From UBA6107 sp964459385 (lineage in GTDB: Bacteria; Chloroflexota; Anaerolineae; Anaerolineales; Anaerolineaceae), in NCBI GenBank assembly GCA_964459385.1, contig CAYWLG010000011.1:1-64000 (forward strand): 64,000 bases of DNA, given 5' to 3'. The notes beneath the pieces were generated by a model. The model was not told the origin of the DNA, did not search any database, and saw nothing but the letters and a program-made list of their open reading frames with translations. Shown piece after piece: positions 31,736-39,269 of this stretch. The position numbers were made by a program, and so were the translations under genes. Each line of letters starts with the position of its first letter. The stretch's first letter is position 1.

Positions 31736-32665
31736 TTATTTTTCAAGCGAGAGAGCGAAGGCGCCCAACAAACCCGCGTCGTCACCCAGCGCGGCCGAGA
31801 CGATTCTCAGGTTGGTGAGGTATTCCTGCGAAACCACGTGCTGTTCTAGTGAGGCCAGCAGCGGCTTCATGATGAGTTCACCGCTCATCGAAACCCCGCC
31901 GCCCAGAATGAGGATGGCCGGATTGAGGATGTGCAGGAAGTCGGCAAAGGTGCGGCCCAGGTAAAACCCGGCCAGATCGAAAGCCTCAATTGAAAGCTTA
32001 TCGCCTTTCTTGGCGGCTTCAGCCACTTCTTTTGCCGATGGGATGGCATCCTTCGCAAAAACGGAGGGGACGCCTTCGGCCAGCTTTTCGCGTACATAGC
32101 GAGCGATGGCTGTGCCAGAAGCAACTGCTTCGATATGACCCTTTTTGCCGCAGCCGCATACCGGCCCATCGGGCACCGCTACCACATGGCCGATCTCGCC
32201 GGCCATGCCGTGGGCGCCATTGATCAGGTTGTTGTCCATGATGATGCCGCCGCCGATGCCGGTGCTGACGGTGATGAACAAAACGTCCTTATAGCCTTTA
32301 CCCGCGCCAAACTTCCATTCGCCAAGCGCGGCCAGGTTGGCATCATTGCCAAGATAGACGGGCACATGGAATTGATCGCGCAAGATCTGGGCAAGCGGCA
32401 GATCTTTCCAGCCGGGGATGTTGGGGGCGGTGACCACGATGCCGGCCTCCGGTTCAAGGTAACCCGGGGCAGCGATTGCAATGGAAGTGATCACATCATC
32501 GGCAGGCCAAATTTCTTTGAGAAGGCCGATCAGGCGCTCTACAGGGGTCTGATTTTCTCCCTGCGTTTTGATCTTTTTCTCCAGAATCGGCTTCATGCTA
32601 TCTTCATTGAAGATAGCGACTCTAATTTGGGTTCCACCCACATCTACGGCAACGAATTTTCTCAT
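31736..32665 (-). CDS. ROK-family glucokinase/sugar kinase
   Basis: A 309-residue ROK kinase, probably phosphorylating glucose with ATP. The phosphate-binding motif is DVGGTQIRVA (8-17). Catalytic Asp108 is in GNDAN and EIGH160 follows. The zinc motif normally reads CGCG-x2-GC-x-E, but here it is CGCGKKGHIE: Cys170 and Cys172 are kept and the third Cys is His177, still a possible zinc ligand. A role as a ROK repressor is excluded by the absence of an N-terminal helix-turn-helix. The -10 box lies 7 bases upstream of the ATG, so the mRNA is probably leaderless. Confidence 0.92.
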   Translation of the reverse strand: MRKFVAVDVGGTQIRVAIFNEDSMKPILEKKIKTQGENQTPVERLIGLLKEIWPADDVITSIAIAAPGYLEPEAGIVVTAPNIPGWKDLPLAQILRDQFHVPVYLGNDANLAALGEWKFGAGKGYKDVLFITVSTGIGGGIIMDNNLINGAHGMAGEIGHVVAVPDGPVCGCGKKGHIEAVASGTAIARYVREKLAEGVPSVFAKDAIPSAKEVAEAAKKGDKLSIEAFDLAGFYLGRTFADFLHILNPAILILGGGVSMSGELIMKPLLASLEQHVVSQEYLTNLRIVSAALGDDAGLLGAFALSLEK

Positions 32666-32672
32666 CGGCGCA

Positions 32673-32681
32673 ATTATAGCA
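32673..32681 (-). promoter_or_regulatory. Extended -10 promoter of the ROK kinase
   Basis: TGCTATAAT on the minus strand. The expected start of transcription is at about 32666, adjacent to the ATG at 32665, so the mRNA appears leaderless. Confidence 0.6.
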
Positions 32682-32695
32682 TGAGATCAACTGAA

Positions 32696-32724
32696 TTGAC
32701 GCAAATCTAAAACACTGCTATTAT
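32696..32724 (+). promoter_or_regulatory. yvcK promoter, leaderless
   Basis: TTGACG (32696-32701), a 17-base spacer, TATTAT (32719-32724). Transcription is expected near 32731, three bases before the ATG at 32734. No Shine-Dalgarno site is present. It sits back to back with the ROK promoter. Confidence 0.7.
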
Positions 32725-32733
32725 TCAAGGCAT

Positions 32734-34086
32734 ATGCGCCCATCTCGAAGGCATTGGTTTCAACGTGCATACCAAACGGTGTATCGTACACTGCGCTGGT
32801 TTGTTCCTGGCATTGGGGTAAAACGCTGGGTTTTGGTCATTCTGATCGGGACAACATTTCTAGGCCTCGGTTTTGCAGTATTGGTATTGGATGTCTATCG
32901 CACGGCACCTGAATCCTGGTGGCTGCCAGTTATTTCATTTCTCTCACTGCGCTTTCTGGATCGCCCCCTGCGGGCGCTTATTTTTGGCTCGATCGGGGTT
33001 GGCCTGATCATCTGGGGCATTGTTAAGCTGAATCGAACGCTGCTGAGGCCGTTTCTGGCACCCGGCAAGGATGTGATCGATACGGTTTCAGATTTTCGCC
33101 GCCGTGAACGCGGCCCGCGTATTGTGGTCATTGGCGGCGGCACCGGGCTTTCGGCTCTGCTGCGTGGTCTAAAAGAATATTCCCGTAATATCACGGCCAT
33201 CGTGACCGTTGCCGACGACGGGGGGTCTTCGGGTGAATTACGCAAGCGCATTGGCATTTTGCCCCCCGGCGATATCCGCAACTGTTTGACGGCGCTCTCA
33301 AACGATGAAGAGATGCTGACGCAGATCTTTCAATATCGTTTTGCCACCAACATGGGGTTGAACGGACATTCGCTAGGCAACTTATTGATCTCAGCCTTGA
33401 CCGAGATCACTGGCAGTTTTGAAGATGCCATTGCCGAGACAGGGCGTGTTTTGGCAGTGCAGGGGCAGGTGTTACCCTCCACTTTGCACAACATCAGTCT
33501 GGTGGCGGATGTGAAGCTCCCCGACAAAAACGTGGAAGTGCGCATCAAGGGTGAAAGCCAGATTCCGAAGATCGGCGGACGGATTCGCCGCCTTTGGATC
33601 GAACCGGGCAACCCGGCTGCTTTTCCGCCGACGTTGCAGGCCATCCTCAGCGCTGACCTGATCATCATCGGCCCGGGCAGCCTGTATACCAGCCTGGTAG
33701 CCAACCTGCTGGTGCCCGATCTTGTCCAGGCGTTGCGCGCCAGTCGGGCCTATAAGTTTTATGTCTGCAATGTGGCGACCCAACCCGGCGAAACGGATGA
33801 GTTTACCTGCGAAGATCACGTAGAAGTGATCGATCGTCACATCGGCGCCCACATTTTTGATACAGTGATTTGTAATCGTCGCTTCGAAGGTACTTTACCA
33901 AACGATATTCATTGGGTATCATTGAATCAGGCCAGAGAAGCTGGTTACCCAATTTATCAGGCAGATTTGATCGACCCGGCAAACCCGTCTCGTCATGACT
34001 CGGCGAAATTGGCCAAGACTGTGATGGATCTGTATTATGAAAAAACGGGCCCTTTGAACCTGCGCGAAGAAAATTCATCATTATAG
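32734..34086 (+). CDS. yvcK: YvcK/CofD-like gluconeogenesis-morphogenesis factor with membrane anchor
   Basis: A 450-residue protein. Residues about 28-55 and 80-98 are two membrane helices that are absent from the Bacillus protein of about 317 residues. The rest is the YvcK domain: VIGGGTGLSALLRGL (near 131-145), TVADDGGSSGELR, PPGDIRNCLTAL, NLLISALTEITG and GPGSLYTSL. YvcK binds UDP-sugars and is needed for growth on gluconeogenic substrates and for cell shape; in Bacillus it is a kinase substrate. CofD of F420 synthesis shares the fold but lacks the GGSSGELR pattern. The kinase and gap-pgk neighbours fit a link to carbon flow. Confidence 0.92.
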   Translation: MRPSRRHWFQRAYQTVYRTLRWFVPGIGVKRWVLVILIGTTFLGLGFAVLVLDVYRTAPESWWLPVISFLSLRFLDRPLRALIFGSIGVGLIIWGIVKLNRTLLRPFLAPGKDVIDTVSDFRRRERGPRIVVIGGGTGLSALLRGLKEYSRNITAIVTVADDGGSSGELRKRIGILPPGDIRNCLTALSNDEEMLTQIFQYRFATNMGLNGHSLGNLLISALTEITGSFEDAIAETGRVLAVQGQVLPSTLHNISLVADVKLPDKNVEVRIKGESQIPKIGGRIRRLWIEPGNPAAFPPTLQAILSADLIIIGPGSLYTSLVANLLVPDLVQALRASRAYKFYVCNVATQPGETDEFTCEDHVEVIDRHIGAHIFDTVICNRRFEGTLPNDIHWVSLNQAREAGYPIYQADLIDPANPSRHDSAKLAKTVMDLYYEKTGPLNLREENSSL

Positions 34087-34097
34087 TTGATTTCAAT

Positions 34098-34113
34098 CCA
34101 TGTCTAGACATGG
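34098..34113. promoter_or_regulatory. 16-bp perfect palindrome in the gap promoter
   Basis: CCATGTCTAGACATGG lies directly before a -10-like TAAAAT (34114-34119), after a TTGATT -35-like element at 34088-34093. Its position in the spacer makes it a good operator candidate for glycolytic control. Regulator unknown. Confidence 0.6.
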
Positions 34114-34147
34114 TAAAATTTTGGTAAGACATCAAGGAGGATCTATT

Positions 34148-35200
34148 ATGACAGTAAAGGTTGGTATTAACGGATTCGGCCGCATTGGCCGACAGGTGTT
34201 GAAGGCAATCATTGAGCGTCACGGTTCTGAATTGGAAGTCGTTGCGATCAATGATTTGTTCGATACCAAAACGAACGCTCATCTATTCAAGTACGATTCG
34301 AACTATGGCATTTTCCCAGGTACTGTTGAAGCAACTGAGAACAGCCTGATCATCGACGGCAAGACCATCAAAGTCTTCGCTGAAAAAGATCCCGGTGCCC
34401 TCCCCTGGAAAGACCTCGGTGTCGATATCGTTATTGAATCTACCGGCCTCTTCACCGATGCCGCTGGCGATCCTGCCAAAGGCAAACCCGGTGCTCGTGT
34501 CCACATTGAAAAAGGTGGCGCCAAGAAAGTGATCATCTCCGCTCCTGCCAAAAATGAAGACATCACCGTTGTTTTGGGCGTGAACGAAGACAAATACGAT
34601 CCTGCCAAGCATCATGTGGTCTCCAATGCTTCCTGCACCACGAACTGCCTCGCTCCCGCAGCCAAGATCGTACACGATAAGTTCGGCATCATTCATGGTG
34701 TGATGACAACCATCCATTCTTACACCAATGACCAGGTCATTCTGGATCAGGGTCACAAGAAGGAAATGCGCCGCTCTCGTGCAGCCGGCCAGAACATCAT
34801 CCCCACCACCACCGGTGCAGCCAAAGCAGTTGCTCTGGTCATCCCTGAACTCAAGGGTAAATTCGACGGCTATTCTTTGCGCGTCCCGACCCCCACCGTC
34901 TCTATCGTTGACTTTGTAGCCAACATTGAGAAACCCACCACCAAAGAAGAACTCAATGCCGCCTTCGTTGAAGCTGCCAATGGCGCTTTGAAAGGCATTT
35001 TGGGTGTGACTGCTGGCGGATACAATGATCCTCTCGTCTCAATGGACTTCAAGGGCGATCCCCGCTCTTCCATCGTTGATCTTCCTACCAACATGGTCAT
35101 GGATGGCAATCTGATCAAGGTTGTTACCTGGTACGATAATGAATGGGGTTACTCTTGCCGCACTTCCGACCTCGCGGCGCTGATGGCCAAGAGTCTCTAG
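34148..35200 (+). CDS. gap: Glyceraldehyde-3-phosphate dehydrogenase, type I
   Basis: A 351-residue NAD-dependent GAPDH of glycolysis. The Rossmann motif INGFGRIGR lies at 7-15. Asp36 in AINDLFD favours NAD. Catalytic Cys163 is in SNASCTTNCLAP, and the C terminus has WYDNEWGYS. There is a short extra loop (DAAGDPAKGKPGA, about 104-116) relative to usual length. The ATG at 34148 is preceded by AAGGAGGA; an upstream in-frame ATG at 34100 falls inside the promoter palindrome. It is first in a gap-pgk operon. Confidence 0.98.
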   Translation: MTVKVGINGFGRIGRQVLKAIIERHGSELEVVAINDLFDTKTNAHLFKYDSNYGIFPGTVEATENSLIIDGKTIKVFAEKDPGALPWKDLGVDIVIESTGLFTDAAGDPAKGKPGARVHIEKGGAKKVIISAPAKNEDITVVLGVNEDKYDPAKHHVVSNASCTTNCLAPAAKIVHDKFGIIHGVMTTIHSYTNDQVILDQGHKKEMRRSRAAGQNIIPTTTGAAKAVALVIPELKGKFDGYSLRVPTPTVSIVDFVANIEKPTTKEELNAAFVEAANGALKGILGVTAGGYNDPLVSMDFKGDPRSSIVDLPTNMVMDGNLIKVVTWYDNEWGYSCRTSDLAALMAKSL

Positions 35201-35221
35201 TAAGAATTTCGAAGTAAACCC

Positions 35222-35270
35222 ACATGATGCGTAATCGACAATCCTTGATTGGTCCGGTTGCGCATCATGT
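35222..35270 (+). promoter_or_regulatory. Intercistronic hairpin between gap and pgk
   Basis: ACATGATGCG (35222-35231) pairs with CGCATCATGT (35261-35270) across a 29-base loop. No T-run follows, so it is not a terminator. It may stabilise or process the gap-pgk mRNA, as seen in other gap operons. Confidence 0.6.
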
Positions 35271-35293
35271 AGCATATAGGAGCGGAGGCTTAA

Positions 35294-36469
35294 ATGTTCA
35301 ATAAGAAAACCATTCGTGATATCGATGTAAAAGGGAAGAAGGTTCTGGTTCGCGTAGACTTCAACGTTCCCTTGAAAGAATCTGGCGTGGGCGACGATAC
35401 CCGTATCCGCGCCGCGCTGCCCACCATCCAATACCTGTTGGATCAGGGCGCTGCTGTGATTCTTTGCTCTCACCTGGGTCGTCCCAAAGGGGGACCAGAC
35501 CCCAAGTATTCAATGAAACCCGTTGCCGAATACTTGAGCAACCTCATCAAGAAACCGGTGGCTTTTGCCCCCGATTGTGTTGGCCCCGAAGCTGAAGCCG
35601 CTGCCAAAGCTTTGAAGCCCGGAGATGTTCTTCTGCTCGAAAATACCCGATTCCATGCCGAAGAGGAAAAGAATGACCTCGATTTTGCCAAACAGCTTGC
35701 CTCGCTGGCGGATATGTTTGTCAACGATGCCTTCGGTACTGCTCACCGCGCCCATGCCTCTACAGAGGGCGTGACTCACTTCTTGCCCGGTGTGGCTGGC
35801 TTCTTGCTCGAAAAAGAGATCAAGTATCTTGGCCAGGCAGTGGCTGATCCGAAACGCCCCTTTGTGACCATTATGGGCGGCGCCAAGATCAGCGATAAGA
35901 TCGGCGTGATCAAGAACCTGCTTGAAAAAGCCGACACCATCCTGATCGGCGGCGGAATGGCCAACACTTTCTTCAAGGCGCAGGGTTACCCCGTGGCGGA
36001 CTCGCTGGTAGAGGACGAAGCCCTTGAGACCGCAAAAGAACTGCTGAAAGTGGGCGGTTCTAAACTTCGCTTGCCCATTGATGTGGTGCTGGGCGATAAG
36101 TTCGATGCCGAAGCTGCCATCAAGACCATGCCGGTTGGCCCCATCCCCGATGGCTGGCGCATTCTGGATATCGGCCCCGAAACCATCAAATCTTATGGCA
36201 AAGTGATCGAAGCTGCCGGTACCGTGGTCTGGAACGGCCCTATGGGCGTGTTTGAATTCCCCAAGTTTGCAGTGGGCACCTACGGCATTGCCAAAGAAGT
36301 AGCAGCCAGCAACGCCATCAGCATCATCGGTGGCGGCGATTCGGTGGCGGCCATTCAGGAATCTGGACTTTCTGATAAAATTACTCATATCTCCACCGGT
36401 GGCGGGGCTTCGCTCGAAATGCTCGAAGGTCTTGACCTGCCCGGTGTAGCCGCGTTGCAAGATAAATAA
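35294..36469 (+). CDS. pgk: Phosphoglycerate kinase
   Basis: A 391-residue glycolytic kinase that makes ATP from 1,3-bisphosphoglycerate. RVDFNVP (near 21-27), the substrate loop SHLGRPKG, FVNDAFGTAHRAHAST, MGGAKISDKI and the nucleotide site GGGDSVAA are all present and in order. Length is normal. It follows gap by 93 bases and shares its transcript, with a hairpin between. A GGAGG site precedes the ATG. Confidence 0.98.
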   Translation: MFNKKTIRDIDVKGKKVLVRVDFNVPLKESGVGDDTRIRAALPTIQYLLDQGAAVILCSHLGRPKGGPDPKYSMKPVAEYLSNLIKKPVAFAPDCVGPEAEAAAKALKPGDVLLLENTRFHAEEEKNDLDFAKQLASLADMFVNDAFGTAHRAHASTEGVTHFLPGVAGFLLEKEIKYLGQAVADPKRPFVTIMGGAKISDKIGVIKNLLEKADTILIGGGMANTFFKAQGYPVADSLVEDEALETAKELLKVGGSKLRLPIDVVLGDKFDAEAAIKTMPVGPIPDGWRILDIGPETIKSYGKVIEAAGTVVWNGPMGVFEFPKFAVGTYGIAKEVAASNAISIIGGGDSVAAIQESGLSDKITHISTGGGASLEMLEGLDLPGVAALQDK

Positions 36470-36495
36470 TCTTTCAGTAAGTTCGGGGAGGGTGT

Positions 36496-36939
36496 ATGAA
36501 AAAGTGGCCTTGGTGGGTAAAAGCGTTGGTAGTGCTGGTCGTCTTATTCGGGCTTATTCAATTGATCCCGTATGGACACGACCATACCAATCCGGCAGTG
36601 GTAGCTGAACCGGTCTGGAATGCGCCCGCGACTCGCGATCTGGCAGTGCGCGCTTGTTATGATTGTCATTCCAATGAAACGACGTACCCGTGGTACAGCA
36701 ACGTTGCGCCGGTTTCCTGGTTGCTGGCACACGATATCGAAGAAGGACGCCAGAATATGAACTTCAGCGAATGGCCCTCCAGTTCTGTCGCCGGCCAGAC
36801 GCTCTTTGGCGCCGCAGCTTTGATGGTGCAAAATGGCAAGATGCCGCCCGCACCCTACCTGCTGATGCACCCGACCGCGAACTTGAGCGCAGCCGAAAAA
36901 GACCAGTTGGTGCAGGGGTTCCAGAATTCGGCTCAATAG
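36496..36939 (+). CDS. Haem-binding-domain protein, single c-type haem
   Basis: A 147-residue protein with one N-terminal membrane anchor (about 5-25) and an outside domain. It has one CxxCH site, CYDCH (Cys54, Cys57, His58), followed by SNETTYPWYSNVAPVSWLL and an IEEGRQNMNFSEW segment characteristic of the 'haem-binding domain' family found in Bacteroidetes and Chloroflexota. The late GKMPPAPY Met is a likely axial ligand. Electron partner unknown. It lies 26 bases after pgk with a GGGAGG site and could be co-transcribed. Confidence 0.85.
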   Translation: MKKWPWWVKALVVLVVLFGLIQLIPYGHDHTNPAVVAEPVWNAPATRDLAVRACYDCHSNETTYPWYSNVAPVSWLLAHDIEEGRQNMNFSEWPSSSVAGQTLFGAAALMVQNGKMPPAPYLLMHPTANLSAAEKDQLVQGFQNSAQ

Positions 36940-37053
36940 CAAAATTCTGCTTAATCTGGACAAATGGGGTGGGCTGGAGTAGAATTTGTTCGCCATCCGA
37001 AACAGTGCTTACCCTCGACCCTCGCACTGGATTAAGGTTTTTGGAGGAATAAG

Positions 37054-37317
37054 TTGGCTAACATTAAGTCTGCAATCAAACGCAACAAGCAAAACGAAAA
37101 GAAGCGTGTTCGCAATCGTGTTTATCGTGGCATGGCCCGTACCTTCGTCAGCAAAGCCCGCAAGGCCATTGACGTAAAGGATACCGAAGCCGCTCAGGCT
37201 GCTACCCTCGAAGCCATCAGCGCTCTCGATAAAGCTGCCCAGAAGGGTGTCATCCACAAGAACAATGCGGCTCGCCGCAAAAGTCGTTTGATGAAAAAGC
37301 TTGCTACGCTCAAGTAA
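37054..37317 (+). CDS. rpsT: 30S ribosomal protein S20
   Basis: An 87-residue basic protein that binds 16S rRNA. ANIKSAIKRNKQNEKKR and the helical, Lys/Arg-rich body (RNRVYRGMARTFVSKARKA, KNNAARRKSRLMKKL) are typical. The start codon is TTG at 37054, fixed by GGAGGA 5 bases upstream and by the family N terminus. E. coli rpsT also begins with UUG, where the weak start is part of autogenous control. It has its own terminator. Confidence 0.97.
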   Translation: MANIKSAIKRNKQNEKKRVRNRVYRGMARTFVSKARKAIDVKDTEAAQAATLEAISALDKAAQKGVIHKNNAARRKSRLMKKLATLK

Positions 37318-37344
37318 TTTCAGAAACGTTTGAAATGCAAAGCG

Positions 37345-37376
37345 AGTGGGAGAGTGATCTCCCACTTTTGCTTTTT
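37345..37376 (+). terminator. rpsT terminator
   Basis: AGTGGGAGA/TCTCCCACT stem (37345-37353, 37358-37366) is followed by TTTGCTTTTT. Confidence 0.9.
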
Positions 37377-37460
37377 AATCCCCAGAGGGGCCAGATTTCT
37401 ATATTAATTGACCGTGTGATATAATCCTGACGACACTAACGGAGGTAATGAGGTTCATTT

Positions 37461-39224
37461 ATGTTTGAGTCAGAGCAAAAAACGATCGAGACCATCATTC
37501 AGGCATATTGCAAAGAGAAGGGCTATCCCGAAATCGAATTGCGATGGGCCTGGATTCCGTTTAGTGGACGGTGGGGAATTTCGACCTCGTTTTTTCAACT
37601 GGCCTCTAAATCGTTCAACGGTGAAAAAGGGAACGTAAATGAACGCGCCCAGAGTATTGCCACTGACTTGTGCACGCGTTTGGATGCCCTTAAAGAGTTC
37701 GATAAAATCGAAGCCGTTAATGGGTATCTAAACCTGTTCTTCTCGCAGGGCGAGTATATGCAGCGGGTCATTGACACGGTGCTGGAGCAGGGAGAAGACT
37801 TTGGCCGCGGCGAACGAAATCACCAACAGTGGATGGTGGAATTCTCGCAGCCCAACACCCATAAAGCCTTTCATGTCGGCCATCTGCGCAGCGCGATCTT
37901 GGGCGATGTGCTGGCGCGCCTGCTCGACTTTGCCGGTTACGATGTGGTCCGTGCGAACTATCCCGGTGACATGGGTCTGCATGTGATCAAGTGGTTGTGG
38001 AACTATATGAACTTTCACATGGGCGAAAAACCCGAAAAAGACCTGACCAAATGGATGGGCGCCATCTATACCGAGGCTTCGCGCCGTCTCGAAGAGAATC
38101 CCGATTATGAAACGGACGTACGTGCTTTATATGCCCGCTGGGATAAGCGTGACCCCGAAGTAGTGAAACTCTGGGAAGAGACGCGCGAATGGTCCCTCGA
38201 AGGCTTTCGCCAAATGTACGACCTGCTGGATATCAAGTTCGACCGTTATTATTTCAACTCCATGTTTGAACACCCCGGCCGCGAAATGGTGGAAGAGCTG
38301 ATCCAAAAAGGGATCGCTGAAGACGAACGCCCCAACGGCGGCGCGGTGGTGGTCAAGATCGATGAAAAGCTGGGCCTGAAGAACGAAAAATTCCGTGTTT
38401 TTGTCGTTCTGCGCTCTGACAGCACAGCTTTATATGCTACTGAAGACCTGGCCCTGGCAAGGCAAAAATTTACCGATTATCCAAATTTGCAGCGTTCTTT
38501 ATATGTGGTAGATGTTCGTCAATCGCTGCATTTTCAACAGTTGTTCAAGACCCTTGAACTGGATGGCTATGATTGGGCCACCCAATGCCAGCATGTTCCT
38601 TATGAGCTGGTCAACCTGCCCGGCAATGTGGTGATGGCTTCGCGTGATGGCACAGTGGTGTTTCTGGAAGACCTGATCCGTGAAGCGACCGAGCGCGCTT
38701 TGCAGGTGGTGCGCGAAAAGAACCCCGACCTGTCTGATGAGCAAAAGCTCAAGGTGGCACAGGCAGTGGGAATCGGCGCGATAAAGTACCCCATGCTTTC
38801 GCGTGAAAGCGCCAAAGTGGTCACCTTTGACTGGAAATCCGCTTTGGATTTCAACGGTCAGGCAGCGCCTTATATTCAGTACGCTTACGTGCGAGCCAAC
38901 AGCATTTTACGAAAATCTGGGGGAAATCTCCCCGCGTCATTGCAGCCGCAATATGAACTCAGTGAAGCTGAGATCACTCTGGTGGATCTCATCAGCCGAT
39001 TGCCGAACGAAGTGCAAAAAGCTGCCAGAGATCTTAAACCTTTAGTGATTAGCTCACTTGCTTTTGAACTGGCTCAAGCGTTTAATGATTTCTATGGGCA
39101 ATGTCCGGTTCTCCAGGCAGAGGAGCCTGTGCGTAACATGCGGTTACGCCTGGTTGCCGCCGCCCGTCAGGCCATTGCCAATAGTTTGGCTATGCTGGGC
39201 ATCACAGCCCCACAAGCGATGTGA
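37461..39224 (+). CDS. argS: Arginine--tRNA ligase
   Basis: A 587-residue class I synthetase. The N-terminal Add-1 domain is about 1-110. SQPNTHKAFHVGHLRSAILGD contains the HIGH-type HVGH, with the Rossmann fold after it. The KMSKS region is the degenerate MASRDGTVV, as usual for ArgRS. YAYVRANSILRK and the anticodon-binding helical domain follow. The ATG at 37461 has GAGGT 6 bases before it. A second, stronger GGAGGT at 37441-37446 is too far away for this start. A six-codon reading frame (ATG at 37448) overlaps the argS start, but its Shine-Dalgarno spacing is poor. Confidence 0.96.
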   Translation: MFESEQKTIETIIQAYCKEKGYPEIELRWAWIPFSGRWGISTSFFQLASKSFNGEKGNVNERAQSIATDLCTRLDALKEFDKIEAVNGYLNLFFSQGEYMQRVIDTVLEQGEDFGRGERNHQQWMVEFSQPNTHKAFHVGHLRSAILGDVLARLLDFAGYDVVRANYPGDMGLHVIKWLWNYMNFHMGEKPEKDLTKWMGAIYTEASRRLEENPDYETDVRALYARWDKRDPEVVKLWEETREWSLEGFRQMYDLLDIKFDRYYFNSMFEHPGREMVEELIQKGIAEDERPNGGAVVVKIDEKLGLKNEKFRVFVVLRSDSTALYATEDLALARQKFTDYPNLQRSLYVVDVRQSLHFQQLFKTLELDGYDWATQCQHVPYELVNLPGNVVMASRDGTVVFLEDLIREATERALQVVREKNPDLSDEQKLKVAQAVGIGAIKYPMLSRESAKVVTFDWKSALDFNGQAAPYIQYAYVRANSILRKSGGNLPASLQPQYELSEAEITLVDLISRLPNEVQKAARDLKPLVISSLAFELAQAFNDFYGQCPVLQAEEPVRNMRLRLVAAARQAIANSLAMLGITAPQAM

Positions 39225-39269
39225 AAATTGTCTTGTAGACCAAATTATTTAAAAGGAGATAACTAAAGT

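Noticed and set aside
35510..36460. A 316-residue minus-strand frame opposite pgk
   Set aside because: Shadow of pgk codon use in a GC-rich gene; no homology pattern or ribosome site.
37448..37468. Six-codon upstream frame overlapping the argS start
   Set aside because: The Shine-Dalgarno is only one base from its ATG, so translation is unlikely.
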